Source: Luteibacter sp. dw_328 (GTDB lineage: Bacteria > Pseudomonadota > Gammaproteobacteria > Xanthomonadales > Rhodanobacteraceae). From it: a stretch of 64,000 bases of DNA. Numbering within the stretch: position 1 is the stretch's first letter; each line of letters begins with the position of its first letter. Location of the stretch: contig NZ_JAAVUW010000001.1 of assembly GCF_018449605.1 (NCBI RefSeq), forward strand, positions 248,001-312,000, in the 5' to 3' direction. A model generated the notes under the pieces. The model was not told the DNA's origin. It saw only the letters and a program-made list of their open reading frames with translations, and did not search any database. Below are positions 52,949 to 62,500 of the stretch, piece after piece. A program made the position numbers and the translations under genes.

Positions 52949-52981
52949 TTTGTTCAATAAAACATCCTTCGGTTGAACAAA
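52949..52981. promoter_or_regulatory. inverted repeat upstream of the chloroperoxidase-like gene
   Basis: TTTGTTCAA (52949-52957) and TTGAACAAA (52973-52981) are exact reverse complements with a 15-base spacer. It lies 75 bases before the start at 53056 and looks like an operator; no regulator gene of obvious match is beside it. Confidence 0.5.
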
Positions 52982-53055
52982 CATTCCCCGTGTATCCGCC
53001 ACCTCCGCGGGCGTTGGCGCTGCCACGTCCGCTTCCCTTAAGTCAGGAGCGTTGT

Positions 53056-53883
53056 ATGGACGGCACGATCACCACGAAAGACGGCGTAACGATTTACTAC
53101 AAGGATTGGGGCACGGGCCAGCCGCTGGTCTTCAGTCACGGGTGGCCGCTCTCGGCCGACGACTGGGATACGCAGATGCTGTTCTTCCTCAGCAGGGGCT
53201 TTCGTGTGATCGCCGCCGACCGCCGTGGGCATGGCCGCTCGAGCCAGACGGAGGAAGGCAATGATATGGACCATTACGCGGCCGACCTGGCCGCGCTCAC
53301 CGAACACCTCGACCTGCGCAACGCAGTGCACATCGGGCATTCCACCGGGGGTGGTGAAGTCGCTCGCTACGTCGCGCAGTACGGACTGGAGCGCACGGCG
53401 AAGATCGCACTGCTCAGCGCCGTGCCACCGATCATGGTGAAGAGCGCTTCCAATCCCGATGGCTTGCCGATCGAGGTCTTCGACGGTCTCCGCGCCGCGC
53501 TTGCGGCGAACCGGGCGCAGTTCTACCGCGATGTGCCGTCCGGCCCCTTCTACGGCTACAACCGCCCCGGCGCGACACCGTCGCAGGGCGTCATCGACAA
53601 CTGGTGGCGTCAGGGCATGATGGGGGGCACCAAGGCGCATTACGACTGCATCAAGGCGTTCTCGGAAACCGACTTCAACGACGACCTGAAGAAGATCGAT
53701 AAGCCTGCGCTCATCCTCCACGGTGACGACGACCAGATCGTTCCCTACAAGGATGCCGGCGTGCTTTCAGCAAAGGTATTGAAGCACGCCACGCTGAAGA
53801 TCTATCCGGGCTTCCCGCACGGCATGCCGACGACGCATGCCGATACGATCAACGCGGACCTTCTCGCCTTCATCAAGGGCTGA
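53056..53883 (+). CDS. alpha/beta hydrolase, non-heme chloroperoxidase type
   Basis: This 275-residue hydrolase is of the cofactor-free haloperoxidase/esterase group. [20 protein letters not shown] (oxyanion loop), [10 protein letters not shown], the elbow GHSTGGGE (serine), an acid in [13 protein letters not shown] and histidine in FPHGMPTTH complete the triad. ATG 53056 follows AGGAG; the frame upstream is non-conserved. The haloperoxidase activity reported for the family may be secondary to perhydrolysis or esterase activity. Confidence 0.9.
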   Translation: MDGTITTKDGVTIYYKDWGTGQPLVFSHGWPLSADDWDTQMLFFLSRGFRVIAADRRGHGRSSQTEEGNDMDHYAADLAALTEHLDLRNAVHIGHSTGGGEVARYVAQYGLERTAKIALLSAVPPIMVKSASNPDGLPIEVFDGLRAALAANRAQFYRDVPSGPFYGYNRPGATPSQGVIDNWWRQGMMGGTKAHYDCIKAFSETDFNDDLKKIDKPALILHGDDDQIVPYKDAGVLSAKVLKHATLKIYPGFPHGMPTTHADTINADLLAFIKG

Positions 53884-54016
53884 ATCCGCGCACGTTAGTG
53901 TCTTCGTGGCCCGGGGTGAGCACCACACCCTCGGGCCACGATGCATGTCAGCCTTCGCATTTTGTCGATGTTTTTCGCAGCGTCCTGCGCCCGACGCAAG
54001 TAATCGCCGGCTTTAA

Positions 54017-54035
54017 ATTGACACCTTCAGTCAAT
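54017..54035. promoter_or_regulatory. short inverted repeat
   Basis: ATTGAC (54017-54022) and GTCAAT (54030-54035) flank a 7-base spacer in the 307-base gap before the gene at 54191. It could be an operator; support is only the palindrome. Confidence 0.3.
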
Positions 54036-54054
54036 GTCCCGACGCGACATGCTC

Positions 54055-54079
54055 CCTGTAGGAGCCGATTCATCGGCGA
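54055..54079 (+). repeat. single arm of the dispersed repeat
   Basis: These 25 bases equal the left arm of the inverted repeat at 44774-44798. No reverse arm is found nearby. It sits in the 307-base gene-free gap 53884-54190, which otherwise shows only the short palindrome at 54017-54035. Confidence 0.8.
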
Positions 54080-54190
54080 AGCTCTCCCCCCAGCGTCGAC
54101 ATCCCGTCACAACCGCACCTCACAGCCATCCCAACCAACTTGGCACGCCCATTGCTGACACGGAAGACCACCACAGCAAGGAAACCGTAA

Positions 54191-54469
54191 ATGACTACGA
54201 TTGGTTCGACGCCCAGCGTCAATCCGATGCCCACGATGCACGTTCGCGGCGGCCACGGCGGCCACGGCGGCGGCAAGGGTCTGCTCAACACGGATACCGA
54301 TTCAACGTCGGATCCGTTCACCGATAGCCTGGCGACGGCGACGACCGATCCGCTGACCGGCGCACCGACGACCGCCGCAAGCACGGCTGCCGCGAGTACC
54401 GCCACGACAGCGTCGACACTCGCTTCGACCGTGGCGACGCAGCTCCAGAACCTGCTCGGTATTGCCTGA
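54191..54469 (+). CDS. small Ser/Thr/Ala-rich protein with an HGGHGG motif
   Basis: This 92-residue protein has no signal peptide. Residues 17-30 hold VRGGHGGHGGGKG, a possible metal site; the rest is Thr/Ala/Ser-rich and ends with ASTVATQLQNLLGIA, an amphipathic helix. AAGGAAA precedes ATG 54191 and a hairpin follows the stop, so it is likely a real monocistronic gene. No family is recognised. Confidence 0.65.
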   Translation: MTTIGSTPSVNPMPTMHVRGGHGGHGGGKGLLNTDTDSTSDPFTDSLATATTDPLTGAPTTAASTAAASTATTASTLASTVATQLQNLLGIA

Positions 54470-54476
54470 TCGACGG

Positions 54477-54504
54477 ATGCCGCCCGGGCGATTCCGGGCG
54501 GCAT
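54477..54504 (+). terminator. hairpin terminator
   Basis: An 11-base perfect stem (ATGCCGCCCGG with CCGGGCGGCAT) has a 6-base loop and is followed by TTTC on the plus strand, eight bases after the stop at 54469. The T-tract is short. Confidence 0.65.
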
Positions 54505-54521
54505 TTCGGTGTCACGATGGA

Positions 54522-56177
54522 TCAGGGACTAGCCTGCCAGATGGCCTTACCGCCGGCGATAATCCACGTGGTGCCATCGTTACGAAGGTAGAGATACGCG
54601 CCTGGCTGTCCCGCGGTGCCACTCGCCCAACGGGGTTGGCCGCTCGTGTCGTACTCGACCAGGTTGCCGTCGCCCTGCATGATGGTCGTCTTGATGGGCT
54701 GGCCCGCCGTGCCGCTCGAATACAACCGGATGCCGTCGCGGTAGACGATAACGTCGCCGTTTGCATCCTGTGCGAGGGTGATGTGGCCGTCGCACGAGGT
54801 CAGTGGATGGACCGGATCGAGAATCTCGTTCGGATGCAGCACACCGCACTCGGGAACGACATCAAAGGGGCCCGGATCCGTCGGTACCGTCGCCGTCACC
54901 GGACTGTCGCCGTGGAACATCGCGGCGATTTCATGCGTCATGCGCAGGTTCCAGTCCGTCGGCAGCTTGTAGCCGTCGACATCCAGCGTCAGCCACGGGT
55001 ATTGCGATGGCGCCTGCGACGCATTCGAGGCGACCTTGAGCAGCGATGTCCCCTCACCGAGCTCATCGAACATGGCGATCTTGACGGTACGCACGCCCGC
55101 ACTGCGATCGCGGTAGGCCTGGTCCCAGAAGAACTTGCCACCGAGACCCTTGGCACCTTCGGTCGGAAGGTTGCCGTTGTTCTGGTCACGGCTGGACGAT
55201 GCCGGAAGGATCGTCGGCATGTAGATCTGTCCGTTGGCTGCGGTCGACGCCAGGTGGACGCGCGTACGGTTGGTCTCGTACCAGTCGAGGTCGATGTCCT
55301 GGTACACGCCTACGTTCCACGGCTGAATGATGTCGAGCTTCTTGACGACATCCGCGTATTCGGGCTGTTCGAGATAGGTATTGCTGACGCCACCCATGAT
55401 GGTCGCGTGGGCCACGTTGTGGAACCAGTCGATCACACGCGAGGCGAGGGCTGGCTTCATCTGCCAGGTCGTTTCGCTGCCTCCCTGGTCGATGCCCCAG
55501 AGCGAGACGACGGGCCGGCCACCCTGTTGCTGGTACATGGCGCTCTGGGTGACATGGAGGTCGTTGACCAGGTGCAGCCAGTCGGCAGTCAACTTATTGA
55601 AGATGGCGTCTTCATCGGCCTGCGTGCTGGTGTTCTCGAACTGCCCGCTCACGTCGTACTCGATGAAGAACGAACGTCCGTTGTCGCCAGCAGCCCGCAT
55701 GGCATTGCGCAGGACGATGTCGTTTTCCTGGTAGAGCATGTCGAGCGATCCCAGGAATCGTTGGAGAATGGCGCCGTCAACGCCGTACTCGCGCATCCAG
55801 CGGAAGTGCGTTTGCGCCGTGCCCGCATTCAACGATGAGAAGAAGTTCGCTTGCTTCCCGCCGACGGTGAGACCCGGGGCAGGGCAGAGGGCGTCCGCCG
55901 GATATTCGTCGGTGATGGGGAACGTGGGAATCGAGCTATTGGTTGCGGTCGGATCGATCTGTGAGATGTATGTCCAGTGGAACCAGTTGCTTTCCGGACT
56001 CGGCGCGCCCGGGCAGTGAAACCATCCCTGGTAGGCCGCGAATACCTTGTCGAGCACGGTCGAGGTGTCGGTGACATCGGCCGCGGATGCGAGGGTGGGC
56101 TGGAGAAGCGCGAGTGCGATAAAGGCACCGAGCGCGTGGCGAAGACGACGTGATGCGGGAGCCGAGACGAGCGACAT
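54522..56177 (-). CDS. secreted GH99-like glycosidase with C-terminal B-lectin domain
   Basis: This 551-residue exported protein has a signal peptide (residues 1-33, ending LASAAD). The catalytic part (about 40-430) begins YQGWFHCPG and contains GVDGAILQRFLGS, WQMKPALASRVIDWF and the GKFFWDQAYRD stretch, as in GH71/GH99-like alpha-glycan hydrolases. Residues about 455-551 form a bulb-type mannose lectin domain (ITLAQDANGDVIVY, IMQGDGNLVEYD, YLYLRNDG). ATG 56177 is chosen for the signal peptide. It may degrade mannan- or mannose-rich glycans; the exact family is uncertain. Confidence 0.75.
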   Translation of the reverse strand: MSLVSAPASRRLRHALGAFIALALLQPTLASAADVTDTSTVLDKVFAAYQGWFHCPGAPSPESNWFHWTYISQIDPTATNSSIPTFPITDEYPADALCPAPGLTVGGKQANFFSSLNAGTAQTHFRWMREYGVDGAILQRFLGSLDMLYQENDIVLRNAMRAAGDNGRSFFIEYDVSGQFENTSTQADEDAIFNKLTADWLHLVNDLHVTQSAMYQQQGGRPVVSLWGIDQGGSETTWQMKPALASRVIDWFHNVAHATIMGGVSNTYLEQPEYADVVKKLDIIQPWNVGVYQDIDLDWYETNRTRVHLASTAANGQIYMPTILPASSSRDQNNGNLPTEGAKGLGGKFFWDQAYRDRSAGVRTVKIAMFDELGEGTSLLKVASNASQAPSQYPWLTLDVDGYKLPTDWNLRMTHEIAAMFHGDSPVTATVPTDPGPFDVVPECGVLHPNEILDPVHPLTSCDGHITLAQDANGDVIVYRDGIRLYSSGTAGQPIKTTIMQGDGNLVEYDTSGQPRWASGTAGQPGAYLYLRNDGTTWIIAGGKAIWQASP

Positions 56178-56353
56178 GGATGTCCGATAGGTGGTGGGGT
56201 TTCCGCATCGTGTTCCGCTTGTGCCGGAGTGACCGTGTCTTGATTCACGCTTTCGTACCGATCGCGCCGGGCACCGCTTCTGGCCCATCAGCCACATATG
56301 ACCCAGCCAGGTGCGCTGTTAGGCTGAGTCCCCGGCTCGCCTGAAGGACCACC

Positions 56354-57661
56354 ATGCTCCGTCGCCTCGCCTTGTTCGGACTGTGTGTTCCCCTGGCCGT
56401 CCACGCGACCGCGCCGGCGACGGAAAGCTGGCTGGTAAAAACCGACATGTGGGGAAATATTGCCTATCAGACCCTCGTGCTCGACGTTGAAGGCGACGCC
56501 TTGAGCGGAACGTTCGACGGCGACACGCTGGTGGGAACCCGTCATGGCAATGTCCTTGATTTCACCGTCACGGACACGGACAAGGCGACCTACCATCTGA
56601 AAGCCAGGGTCGACGGGAAGGCGTTGACGGGCATCGCGGATGACCCGGACACCAATCACCCCGGAAGGCGAGTGAGCCACGTATTCACCGGGTATCGCTT
56701 GCCGGATCGGCCCAGCGGCGCGGCGAGGGTCTACACGTTCACGCCGAAGGACTATGCCAACGAGTTCTCGGCCAGCCGCGCGCCCGTGCTGACGGTATGG
56801 CCCGGCGACGGCATCCGCACGCAAACGATCGACTCGGGCGGTGTAGACGAAAAGGGCAACACCGTCGCGTTGTTCGGCAATCCACAGGTAGGGCCGTTTT
56901 ACGTGATGTCGGCCGAGCCCGGCGATACACTGGCCGTGCACATCAAACGCCTCCGCCTCAACAGGGACTATGCGGACAGTCTCGACAGCATCGTGGGACC
57001 GGCGCTGGGCCAGTCCCTGGCAGGTAAAGCGCAGGAGCTGGGCAAACCGGTGCGCTGGAAGCTGGACCTCGTCAGGGGGCTCGCGACTCCCGCGACGGCG
57101 TCACCGGCGCTGGCGAACTACAGCGTGCCGGTACAGCCGATGCTGGGTGGCATGGCGGTGGCACCGGGTTTTGGTACGCCCGCCATGTCGACGGGCGATA
57201 CGGGGCGGTTCGGCGGGAACATGGACTTCAACCAGGTCGTCGAAGGCAACACGGTGTACCTGCCGGTGTACCAGCCTGGCGCGCTGTTGTACTTCGGTGA
57301 TGCGCACGCCCTGCAAGGCGACGGTGAGACATCCCAATATGCGCTGGAGACCTCGATGGATGTCGAGGTTTCCGTCGACGTGATCAAAGGAAAAGCGGTG
57401 CAGATGCCTCGCGTCGAGTCGCCGACCCGGATCATGGTGCTGGGGCAGGCCGGGTCCGTCGACGAAGCGACGCGGGCCGCAACCACCGGTCTGATCAAGT
57501 GGCTAGCGCAGGACTACGGGCTGACGCTCTCCGAGGCCGCACAGGTACTCGGCAGCTCCGTCCATTATACGGTCGCCAATCTCGCCGGCAGGAGTGTCGG
57601 CGTGGCCGCGAGCCTGGATAAAGTCTTGCTTTCACAACTGGTGAAACCCGCTCAGCCGTGA
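56354..57661 (+). CDS. exported acetamidase/formamidase family protein
   Basis: This 435-residue protein has a signal peptide of about 18 residues (ending VHATAP). The chain belongs to the FmdA/AmdA family: NPQVGPFYVMSAEPGDTLAVHI, LGGMAVAPGFG, GRFGGNMDFNQVVEGNTVYLPV and YFGDAHALQGDGE are its conserved phrases. The N-terminal 100 residues are an additional beta domain. AAGGA precedes ATG 56354. Most members are cytoplasmic amidases, so export here is unusual. Divergent from the lectin enzyme. Confidence 0.85.
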   Translation: MLRRLALFGLCVPLAVHATAPATESWLVKTDMWGNIAYQTLVLDVEGDALSGTFDGDTLVGTRHGNVLDFTVTDTDKATYHLKARVDGKALTGIADDPDTNHPGRRVSHVFTGYRLPDRPSGAARVYTFTPKDYANEFSASRAPVLTVWPGDGIRTQTIDSGGVDEKGNTVALFGNPQVGPFYVMSAEPGDTLAVHIKRLRLNRDYADSLDSIVGPALGQSLAGKAQELGKPVRWKLDLVRGLATPATASPALANYSVPVQPMLGGMAVAPGFGTPAMSTGDTGRFGGNMDFNQVVEGNTVYLPVYQPGALLYFGDAHALQGDGETSQYALETSMDVEVSVDVIKGKAVQMPRVESPTRIMVLGQAGSVDEATRAATTGLIKWLAQDYGLTLSEAAQVLGSSVHYTVANLAGRSVGVAASLDKVLLSQLVKPAQP

Positions 57662-57810
57662 CTGTTGCGTCCTCGACACAGGTTTCTTCAAGACGACACC
57701 CGTGGCCTGCGTTAGCGTTCCTTGGCTAATACCCCGGCGCCTGGCCATGGGCGCCGTCGTTCGTTACCTGGCAGCCGGCTGGCATACGGGCTGCCCTATC
57801 GGGACAGCCC

Positions 57811-58881
57811 ATGAACGCGATTGCGAAGCTCCAGGAACTCGGCCAGAGTCTTTGGCTGGATAACATCTCCAGGAACATGATCGACACCGGTCTTCTCGAG
57901 ACGTACATACGCGACTTCTCGATCACCGGTCTGACCTCGAATCCCTCCATCTTCACCAAGGCGGTGGCTGGTGGTTCGGACTACGACGCCCAGATCGCCA
58001 GCGAGCGGGCAACGGGTGCAACGCCTGAAGAAATCGTGTTCCGCCTCATGGTCCAGGATCTTCGTCGCGCCGCCGACCTTTTCGCGCCGATCCACGCGAA
58101 GACATCCGGGATGGACGGATGGGTGTCCATCGAGGTGTCGCCGTACCTTCTCAACGACGCGAAGGGCTCGCTGGACTGGGCGCAACGGTTGCATGCGCAG
58201 ATGGATCGCCCCAATGCCTTCGTGAAGATTCCCGGCTCGCCGCAAGGTGCCGTCGCGATCGAGGAGGCGATCTTCGAGGGCATCGCGATCAACGTGACGC
58301 TGTTGTTCTCCCGCGACCAGTACCTGGCCGTGGCGGAGGCCTATATGCGCGGTATCGAGCGACGCATCCTTGGCGGTCTCGATCCCAAGGTCCGTTCGGT
58401 GGCGTCGGTGTTCGTCAGTCGCTGGGATGCGGCAGCGGCGAAGCAGGGGCGTGCCGACCTACGCAACCGTCTCGGCCTTGCCGTGGCGGCGGACGTCTGG
58501 GACGCCTACCAAGGCGTGCTCGCCTCCGAGCGCTGGAAGACGCTGGCCTCGGCCGGAGCCATGCCACAAACCCTTCTCTGGGCCAGCACGGGGGTGAAGG
58601 ATCCCGAAGCCGACGACACGCTCTACATTACGGCGCTGGCGGCGCCGGACACTATCAACACCATGCCGGACGCGACGCTGCGCGCGTTTGCCGACCACGG
58701 CAAGGTGCCCGGCAAGGTGGCCCTCGACCGTGATGAAGGCGCTGCCGTGCGACGTACGGCCAATGAAGGCGGCCTCGATGTGAACGCGCTGGCGAGCCAG
58801 TTGCAGGTCGAGGGTGGTGCCGCTTTCGTGACGGCGTGGGACGAGCTGATCAGGCGCGTAGAGGGTAAGGTGACCGCCTAG
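57811..58881 (+). CDS. tal: transaldolase
   Basis: This 356-residue transaldolase transfers a dihydroxyacetone unit in the pentose phosphate pathway. The Schiff-base lysine is K139 in NAFVKIPGS; LWLDNISRNMI, ITGLTSNPSIF and EVSPYLL are the remaining signatures. Its length marks it as the longer form (about 360-380 residues, actinobacterial/xanthomonad type) rather than TalB. The stop is 18 bases from the GNAT start, so the two may be co-transcribed. Confidence 0.93.
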   Translation: MNAIAKLQELGQSLWLDNISRNMIDTGLLETYIRDFSITGLTSNPSIFTKAVAGGSDYDAQIASERATGATPEEIVFRLMVQDLRRAADLFAPIHAKTSGMDGWVSIEVSPYLLNDAKGSLDWAQRLHAQMDRPNAFVKIPGSPQGAVAIEEAIFEGIAINVTLLFSRDQYLAVAEAYMRGIERRILGGLDPKVRSVASVFVSRWDAAAAKQGRADLRNRLGLAVAADVWDAYQGVLASERWKTLASAGAMPQTLLWASTGVKDPEADDTLYITALAAPDTINTMPDATLRAFADHGKVPGKVALDRDEGAAVRRTANEGGLDVNALASQLQVEGGAAFVTAWDELIRRVEGKVTA

Positions 58882-58898
58882 CCCCCCGGAGCTGCCGG

Positions 58899-59402
58899 AT
58901 GCTTGCATTTGAACAGGCGCGCGCATCCGAGGCAGCCATCCTCTCGGATCTCGCCTTCGCGTCAAAATCGTACTGGCCGTATTCGTCGGATCAACTGCAA
59001 CGGTGGGCGTCGGACCTTAGGGTCACGTCCACCGGGATCGAACGTTGGCCGACCATGACGGCCCGTCTCGACGGCGCGTTGGCGGGTTTTTATCAGCTGC
59101 GGAGGCAGGCCGACGGCGCGGTCAGGCTCGAGCACTTCTGGCTTTTGCCCGCCTTCATCGGGAAGGGCTGGGGCAGGAGCATGCTGAACGACGCGGTCGA
59201 ACGCGCCAGGGCACTTCGTGCCTCGAGGCTCTATATCGAGTCGGATCCGCACGCCGAGGCGTTCTATGTTGCGTGCGGGGCGGTGCGAGTCGGCGAGATT
59301 CCTGCGCCCATCGAAGGTGCGGAAGCACGGACGCTGCCGATCCTCACGATCAGCCTGAAACCCGCACGACGCCCGGCCCGCCCGATGCACGATTGGCTGT
59401 GA
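58899..59402 (+). CDS. GNAT family N-acetyltransferase
   Basis: This 167-residue acetyltransferase has the conserved acetyl-CoA phosphate loop LPAFIGKGWGRSMLNDAVERAR (the x-G-x-G-x-x pattern) and later LYIESDPHAEAFYVACGA. It follows tal closely with a GGAG site. Its substrate is unknown. A terminator hairpin follows at 59417. Confidence 0.85.
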   Translation: MLAFEQARASEAAILSDLAFASKSYWPYSSDQLQRWASDLRVTSTGIERWPTMTARLDGALAGFYQLRRQADGAVRLEHFWLLPAFIGKGWGRSMLNDAVERARALRASRLYIESDPHAEAFYVACGAVRVGEIPAPIEGAEARTLPILTISLKPARRPARPMHDWL

Positions 59403-59416
59403 AAACAGGGTGAATT

Positions 59417-59435
59417 TCCTCGCCAAAGGCGAGGA
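59417..59435 (+). terminator. Rho-independent terminator
   Basis: An 8-base stem (TCCTCGCC with GGCGAGGA) with a 3-base loop is followed by TTTCGCAGG and then TTTTTTG, 14 bases after the GNAT stop. The T-run lies slightly late. Confidence 0.7.
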
Positions 59436-59469
59436 TTTCGCAGGTTTTTTGTCTCAGGGGAAGAACCGT

Positions 59470-59498
59470 TTGATAACGGTTTCTTGATGATATATTTG
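59470..59498 (+). promoter_or_regulatory. sigma-70-like promoter for the kinase operon
   Basis: TTGATA (59470-59475) and TATTTG (59493-59498) are spaced by 17 bases, 32 bases before the kinase start. The -35 overlaps a small imperfect hairpin (AAGAACCGTT with AACGGTTTCTT). Confidence 0.5.
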
Positions 59499-59529
59499 CC
59501 CGCTACGACAGCTAACCAGCCCGGTCATC

Positions 59530-62500
59530 ATGAGTTCAAAAGCACCCCGTGCGTCGCGCTCGCGCGCGATGGATCAGCGCACGTCCATTGCGCTGGCCGC
59601 CGTTATTGTCTTTTTCGTCGTCAGCGGCGCACTCGCGTATCTGAACATCCGAACCATTCGCGACGGCAACCAGAAGGTCATCCAGTCTCAGCAGACGGTG
59701 ACCGCGCTGAGCGACATCCTTTCCGCGGCCCAGGACGCGGAAACCGGTCAGCGTGGCTTCCTGCTGACGGGGAACGAGAGGTACCTCGAACCCTATCGCG
59801 GCGCCCTGGCGAGCATTCCTGCCCGTCTCGAATCCCTGAAACTGTCGACCCATGACAATGCCAGCCAGCAGGCTCGCCTGAAGGAACTCACCGGCCGCCT
59901 GGACGAAAAGCTCAGCGAACTCAAGGAGACGATCGAGCTGCGCCGGACACGCGGCCTCGATGCGGCCCTGGCGGTGGTCAACAGCGATCGTGGCAAGGCC
60001 GCCATGGATGCCATCCGGGCGCAACTGACGAATATGCAGGCCGAGGAATTTTCGCTTCGCGACAAGCGGGTCGTGGAAATGACCGCGGCCTATGGCAATG
60101 CACTCACCAGCGGGCTGCTCAGTGGCCTGCTGGGCGTGGCGCTGACCATTTTTGTCGCCGTGATGATTCGCAATGCGTCGCGTAGCCGGGTACGGGCAAC
60201 CTGGCTGCAGGCCGGTCAGCTCGAACTGGCGGCCGTCATGGCCGGTGAGCAGGAGACGGAAACGCTTGGCGCGAACATCCTCGCGTTCCTCGCTCGATTC
60301 GTCGACGCCCAGGCAGGGGCTCTTTTCGTCAACACCGCCAACTTTTACGAGCGGATAGGCGTCTACGGCCTCGCGCCGGGTCACCATGTGGTCGAGCGCT
60401 TCCTGCCGGCCGAAGGGTTGCTCGGTCAGACCGCTGCCGAACGCCGGACCTTCGTCATCGACGACGTGCCGGAGGGCTACCTGGCCATCGGCTCGGCGCT
60501 GGGCCAGGACAAACCGCGTCATCTCGTGCTGTTGCCCACCGTGGTCGATGGCGAGGTCAACGGGGTGCTGGAGCTCGGCTTTTTCAGCGCCGTTGACGAG
60601 GATGTCATTTCGCTTCTCGAACAGGCCTCCTCCGCCATCGGCGTGGCACTCCGTTCGGCCACCTACCGGGCAGATCTTGGTCGTCTTCTGGAGGAGACGC
60701 GCCGGCAGTCCGATTCGCTGCAGGTGCAGGGTGAAGAGCTTCGCGTGTCCAACGAGGAACTCGAGGAGCAGAGCCGCGCGCTCAAGCAGTCCCAGCACGA
60801 GCTCGAGCAGCAACAGGCCGAACTGGAACAGACCAACGCCCACCTGGAAGAGCAGGCGAACCAGCTCGAATCGCAGCGCGACGACCTCGCACGCGCGAAT
60901 GAAGTAATCGAGAACAAGGCGAAGGAAGTGCTGCGCGCGAGCCGGTACAAGTCGGACTTCCTCGCCAACATGTCCCACGAACTGCGGACGCCGCTGAACT
61001 CGGCGCTGATTCTCTCCAAGCTCCTCGCTGACAATCCGCGCGGCAACCTGACGGAAGAGCAAGTCAAGTTCGCCAATACCATTCATTCGTCCGGCAACGA
61101 TCTGCTCACGCTGATCAACGATATCCTCGACCTGTCCAAGATCGAAGCGGGTCATATCGAGATCCATGCCGAGTCGCTTTCCGTCGACCGGATGATCAAG
61201 AGTCTTGTCCCGCAGTTCCAGCCGGTCGCCGAACAGAAAGGCCTGATCTTTGAGGTATCGACGTCGTCGGATTGCCCGCCTATCGTCGAGACCGATCGTC
61301 AGCGCCTGGAGCAGGTGCTCAAGAACCTGTTGTCCAACGCCTTCAAGTTCACCGAGCAGGGCAGCGTGCAGTTGCACGTATCCTGCGACGGCCATGGTGA
61401 TTTCGTGTTCGCCGTTAGCGACACCGGCATCGGCATCTCGGTTGAACAGCAGACGCGTATCTTCGAGGCGTTCCAGCAGGCCGATGGCACGATCAGTCGC
61501 AAGTACGGCGGCACCGGCCTGGGGCTGTCCATTTCGCTGGAACTGGCGCGCCTTCTCGGTGGCAGCATCGCTGTCGACAGCCAGGTGGGCAGGGGCAGTA
61601 CCTTCAGCCTGACGATTCCCCCGCTGCTCGGTGCCGTCCGCAGGCCACCATCGGCGGAGCTGGCCGCGGCCGAGGTTTTGTCAGTGGCGGCATCACGGCC
61701 CGACGTGGCGCCGCCGCTCCCCGTTCCTGCGCCAAAGGTGCCGGACGACCGCTTCGAGCCGGCCGATCAGCGACGGGCCATCCTCGTCGTCGAGGACGAC
61801 GAGCGCTTCGCGCAGATCCTGCTCGAGCTGGCCCGCGAGATGAACTTCCGTTGCCTGATCGCCACCAGCGCCCAGGAAGCGCTCGCCCTGGCGAGACATC
61901 ATCTTCCCCAGGCCATCGTGCTGGACGTCGGCTTGCCCGACCAGTCGGGCCTTTCCGTGCTCGACATCCTCAAACGCGACGTGCGCACACGCCATATCCC
62001 GATCCACGTTGTTTCCGCGACGGACCATTCCCATGCAGCCCTTTCCATGGGTGCGGTGGGGTATCTGCTGAAACCGGTCAAGCGGGCGCAGCTGGCCGAG
62101 GTGCTGGGCAAGCTGGACGCGAGGCTTTCGCAGGCGGTCCGGCGCGTACTCGTGGTCGAGGACGACGATGTGCAGCGCGACGCCATCCGCCAGTTGCTGG
62201 CGTCCGCGGATGTCGAAACAGTGGCGGCGGCGACGGCGGCGGAGTGCCTCGATCACCTCAAGAACCAGACCTTCGACTGCATGGTGCTCGACCTATCCTT
62301 GCCCGACGCTTCCGGCTTCACGCTGCTGGAAACGCTGAGCGCCGAGGGTATCTATGCTTTCCCGCCGGTAATTGTCTATACCGGTCGCGATCTGACGGCG
62401 GACGAGGAGGCGCGACTGCGCGTCTACTCGCGCTCCATCATCATCAAGGGCGCGAAGTCGCCCGAGCGCCTGCTCGACGAGGTGTCCTTGTTCCTGCACC

